Source: Flavobacteriaceae bacterium
Lineage (GTDB): Bacteria; Bacteroidota; Bacteroidia; Flavobacteriales; Flavobacteriaceae
NCBI GenBank assembly: GCA_013042255.1
Contig: JABDQK010000099.1
Span: 1-8,955 of the forward strand
Direction: 5' to 3'
DNA length: 8,955 nt
A program made the position numbers and the translations under genes. Position 1 is the stretch's first letter. Each line of letters starts with the position of its first letter. The notes under the pieces were generated by a model. That model did not search any database and had not been told where the DNA came from. It saw nothing but the letters and a program-made list of their open reading frames with translations. Positions 6,570 to 8,955 of this stretch are shown piece by piece.

Positions 6570-7289
6570 TTAATCCTTCTTCTTGTCGTTCTTTACTACC
6601 AATCTGAAGCCTTCTCCATGTATGTTCAGGATTTCAACAACATCATCCCTCTTAAGGTATTTCCTCAATTTCGCAATATAAACATCCATACTGCGAGAGG
6701 TGAAATAGTTGTCGTCCCTCCAGATTTTAGTAAGTGCCAGTTCCCGTGGCATTAAATCGTTTTCATGAAGCGCAAGAAGACGTAGAAGCTCATTTTCTTT
6801 AGGAGAGAGTTTAATTGGTTCTTCATCCTTGTATTTGAGGAATCTCAACTTAGAATTAAGGTGAAAGTTTCCAATTTTAAACTCGAATTGCTTACTGTCT
6901 GCCAGGGTACTGGAGGCTTTTCTCTGAAGAATAGCTTTAAGTTTCATAAGAAGTACTTCAGAATCGAAAGGCTTATTCAGGTAGTCATCTGCGCCGGCCT
7001 TATAACCCTTAAGAACATCTTCTTTCATGGTCTTAGCCGTTAAGAATACGATAGGCACATTTTCGTTTTTGTCCCTGATTTCCTTGGCGAGGGTGAACCC
7101 ATCTTTATAGGGCATCATCACATCCAGGATACAGATGTCAAAATTATCTTTTTTAAATTTTTCGAATCCTTCCATCCCGTTTTTAGCAAGGGTGACATCA
7201 AAATCGTTCATAGATAGATAATCCTTAAGTACAATTCCGAAGTTCGGATCGTCCTCAACCAACAATATTTTCTTATTTACTGTTTCCAT
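6570..7289 (-). CDS. OmpR/PhoB-family response regulator (RprY-like), DNA-binding
   Basis: This 239-residue cytosolic transcription regulator has an N-terminal receiver domain (residues about 6-122) and a C-terminal winged-helix DNA-binding domain (about 137-232). The receiver has the acidic pair D13/D14, the phosphoacceptor D56 in ILDVMMP, T84 in VFLTAK and K106 in LNKPF, all as expected for an active receiver. The effector domain has LSPKENELLRLLALHEN, followed by the recognition-helix region SMDVYIAKLRKYLK and the closing GEGFRLVV wing. It starts 6 bases after the stop of the kinase gene on the same strand, so the pair is almost certainly co-transcribed and cognate. It resembles RprY of Bacteroides fragilis and flavobacterial homologues by overall sequence style, but the regulon cannot be told from here. 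TTAAC repeats ahead of the kinase gene are a candidate autoregulatory target. Confidence 0.96.
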   Translation of the reverse strand: METVNKKILLVEDDPNFGIVLKDYLSMNDFDVTLAKNGMEGFEKFKKDNFDICILDVMMPYKDGFTLAKEIRDKNENVPIVFLTAKTMKEDVLKGYKAGADDYLNKPFDSEVLLMKLKAILQRKASSTLADSKQFEFKIGNFHLNSKLRFLKYKDEEPIKLSPKENELLRLLALHENDLMPRELALTKIWRDDNYFTSRSMDVYIAKLRKYLKRDDVVEILNIHGEGFRLVVKNDKKKD

Positions 7290-7295
7290 AGTATT

Positions 7296-8873
7296 TTATA
7301 TTAAAGGCATTTTAATGTAGAAAGTGCTTCCTTTTCCTTTTTCACTTTCTGCATAAACCTCGCCCTGATGGTCTTCCACTATTTTTTTTACATAGGCTAA
7401 TCCCAGCCCGTGTCCTTTAACGTTATGTATGTCACCGGTATGTTCCCGGTAAAATTTTTCAAATACTTTTTTAAGCACCGCCTTGCTCATTCCTGCACCC
7501 TGGTCCTGAATTTTTATGATCATATAATTATTTGCAAGCTCGGTATAGATATCAATTTTGGGTGCTTCCGGAGAATATTTGATCGCATTGTCTAGAATAT
7601 TGACCAGAACATTCCCAAAATGCATGTCATTAGCCAGTATCTCATCTCTTTCGGCATCCAGGTGCGTATTGATATACCCTCCCCTGTCAAGCACAATGAG
7701 CTCTACATGAGAAATGGCCTTTTGAATGAGTTCATGCACCTTAACCCGATCTTTGGAAATATCCAATTGATTTCTTTCGAGCTTTGATATTCTCAATACA
7801 TTTTCAACCTGAGCGTGCATTCTTTTGTTCTCATCGCGAATCATCTGCAAATACCTCATCACCTTGTCCTGGTCCCCTATAATTTTCGGATTCCTGATCG
7901 CTTCTACTGCCAGATTAATGGTCGCGATAGGAGTTTTAAATTCATGGGTCATATTATTGATAAAATCCGATTTGATCTCGGAAATCTGTTTTTGCCGGAT
8001 CAGCTGATAAATTGCGCTTGAATAAGCAATAACGATTACCAAAGTGAACAATAATGACAGAAAAGCCATTCCCATCACCGATTGCAAGAGAAATTTCTTC
8101 TTTTTAGGGAAAGTAAGTAGCAATGCAAAATTACTACTGCCCTCGCTATTCTTAAAAATAGGTGCTTTGTACACTGTAGATTCTCCAAATCTGAATCGCC
8201 TGGATTTCACCTTGGTAGGTAGTCCCTTACTGTAAATACCATACTGAAAATCAGTATCGATGGCCATATTGATCAACTCCTGATTTAATAGAAGTTCAAT
8301 CTCCTGTTTCGATACTCTTTTGTGAATTGGTACATTTTCAGCATATTCCCTGTAAACATCATTAAATACCGCCTTGTCAACACTAGACAAGCCCCCAATT
8401 TTTTCAAGTTTCTGAATTGGATTGAGCTTATAAGCTTTTCCATCCAGACCATACTCTTCTTTAAATATGGTTTTGGTACGCTTACTGGTAACATTTTTCA
8501 GCTGGGTACTATCGCCCGTAGCATTGTCAAAGAACGTCGAAGCTATATTATAGTCCTCTTCTAAGATACCGTGTGAGTAGAAAAGGATTTCATTCGAATT
8601 AATATCCCTGTCAATAAAAAATATATTGCTGAGATGCGAACTCTTGACCTCCCCTAAACTATCCTTCAGGCTGAGGAACCTGTCAGAGTAATCCCTCATC
8701 TCTCTCTCTTCAATCTTGTCAGTAACCCGATTGAGAACCTCTGCTATCGCATTTGAGAACTGTTCTTCTTTGTCATCTACCGACCGCTTAATCCAGTACA
8801 ACTGTACTGAGATGATCCCTACAAGAGATAAGCTCATCAGGATAACAAGAAAAACAAATAATCGCTTATTCAT
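7296..8873 (-). CDS. Sensor histidine kinase (RprX-like), membrane-bound
   Basis: This 525-residue inner-membrane sensor kinase should autophosphorylate in response to an envelope signal and pass phosphate to the adjacent regulator. Helix one spans about 5-28 and helix two about 262-286. The roughly 230 residues between them are extracytoplasmic and form the sensor region, in which I recognise no named domain. No HAMP domain is evident: only about 20 residues separate helix two from the H box. The dimerisation domain has the phosphorylated H310 in MTHEFKTPIATI. The ATPase domain has the N box (N425, D428 and N429 in NILDNAIKYSP), the G1 box DQGAG (457-461), the F box FEKFYR (471-476) and the G2 box GHGLGL (487-492), so it looks catalytically complete. 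The N-terminus MNKRLFVFLVI is a typical uncleaved anchor and supports the chosen ATG. An AT-rich 82-base stretch with TTAAC repeats lies upstream. Confidence 0.96.
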   Translation of the reverse strand: MNKRLFVFLVILMSLSLVGIISVQLYWIKRSVDDKEEQFSNAIAEVLNRVTDKIEEREMRDYSDRFLSLKDSLGEVKSSHLSNIFFIDRDINSNEILFYSHGILEEDYNIASTFFDNATGDSTQLKNVTSKRTKTIFKEEYGLDGKAYKLNPIQKLEKIGGLSSVDKAVFNDVYREYAENVPIHKRVSKQEIELLLNQELINMAIDTDFQYGIYSKGLPTKVKSRRFRFGESTVYKAPIFKNSEGSSNFALLLTFPKKKKFLLQSVMGMAFLSLLFTLVIVIAYSSAIYQLIRQKQISEIKSDFINNMTHEFKTPIATINLAVEAIRNPKIIGDQDKVMRYLQMIRDENKRMHAQVENVLRISKLERNQLDISKDRVKVHELIQKAISHVELIVLDRGGYINTHLDAERDEILANDMHFGNVLVNILDNAIKYSPEAPKIDIYTELANNYMIIKIQDQGAGMSKAVLKKVFEKFYREHTGDIHNVKGHGLGLAYVKKIVEDHQGEVYAESEKGKGSTFYIKMPLI

Positions 8874-8916
8874 TTTGCAGTAAAATTAAAAATTTAACAT
8901 TTAGGGGATTGGCTGT

Positions 8917-8943
8917 TTAACCTAACCTTAACAAAAATGTTAA
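8917..8943 (-). promoter_or_regulatory. Candidate regulator-binding repeats upstream of the histidine kinase gene
   Basis: TTAAC occurs at 8917 and again at 8928, exactly 11 bp apart, with an extra TAACC between them (8923-8927). The second copy is also the left arm of an inverted repeat, TTAAC-N6-GTTAA, ending at 8943. A further TTAAC lies closer to the gene at 8894. OmpR/PhoB-type regulators commonly bind tandem sites 11 bp apart, so autoregulation by the downstream response regulator is a reasonable guess. The region is AT-rich and the motif is short, so chance occurrence is possible. The window ends 12 bases further on, so more copies may be missing. Confidence 0.4.
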
Positions 8944-8955
8944 AATTATTGCTTA

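Noticed and set aside
8874..8900. TAAATTTT on the minus strand as a -7 promoter element for the kinase operon.
   Set aside because: It partly fits TAnnTTTG but lacks the final G, and no TTTG-like -33 element sits at a proper distance. The promoter probably exists in this region but I cannot place it.
1..8955. Defence island, phage, CRISPR, toxin-antitoxin or transposon content, searched for because exonuclease, kinase and channel genes lie together.
   Set aside because: The genes are full-length housekeeping families with uniform style. There are no terminal repeats, transposase, integrase, tRNA attachment site or repeat array. Co-location of a nuclease and a membrane channel alone does not support a defence system.

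Overview
The window reads as ordinary, gene-dense chromosome of a Flavobacteriia-like member of the Bacteroidota. I infer this from protein style, from A-rich leaders that mostly lack Shine-Dalgarno motifs, from an RprX/RprY-like two-component pair, and from an exonuclease/GIY-YIG fusion typical of that group. I cannot name a genus. No mobile element, CRISPR array, tRNA, rRNA or phage feature is visible, and no gap between genes exceeds 300 bases.

Positions 1-6529 hold a tightly packed plus-strand array of eight genes. In order they are: the C-terminal end of a Gfo/Idh/MocA-type oxidoreductase (cut by the window edge), an NAD-dependent 3-hydroxyacyl-CoA dehydrogenase, a DUF1015 protein of unknown function, a YggS-type PLP-binding protein, a DnaQ-like exonuclease fused to a GIY-YIG-like domain, a six-helix voltage-gated-type potassium channel with a C-terminal zinc ribbon, the tRNA dimethylallyltransferase MiaA, and a gluconokinase. 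Three junctions are TAATG, where stop and start share one A, and miaA overlaps gluconokinase by 20 bases. The set is probably co-transcribed, but it is functionally mixed (redox and acyl-CoA metabolism, PLP homeostasis, DNA processing, ion transport, tRNA modification, sugar phosphorylation), so it looks like a housekeeping string and not a single pathway. A strong 12-bp hairpin with T-tracts on both strands (6528-6557) closes it.

Positions 6570-8873 hold a minus-strand operon that converges on the same terminator: a membrane sensor histidine kinase followed after 6 bases by an OmpR/PhoB-type response regulator. The 82 bases before the kinase are AT-rich and carry TTAAC repeats, two of them 11 bp apart. 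That spacing fits an OmpR-family operator, possibly for autoregulation.

I did not find a convincing new multi-gene system. The points most worth a second look are the GIY-YIG half of the exonuclease fusion, which has lost several expected catalytic residues and seems internally shortened; the zinc ribbon on the channel; the DUF1015 protein with its conserved ADGHHR motif beside YggS; and the TTAAC repeats before the kinase gene.
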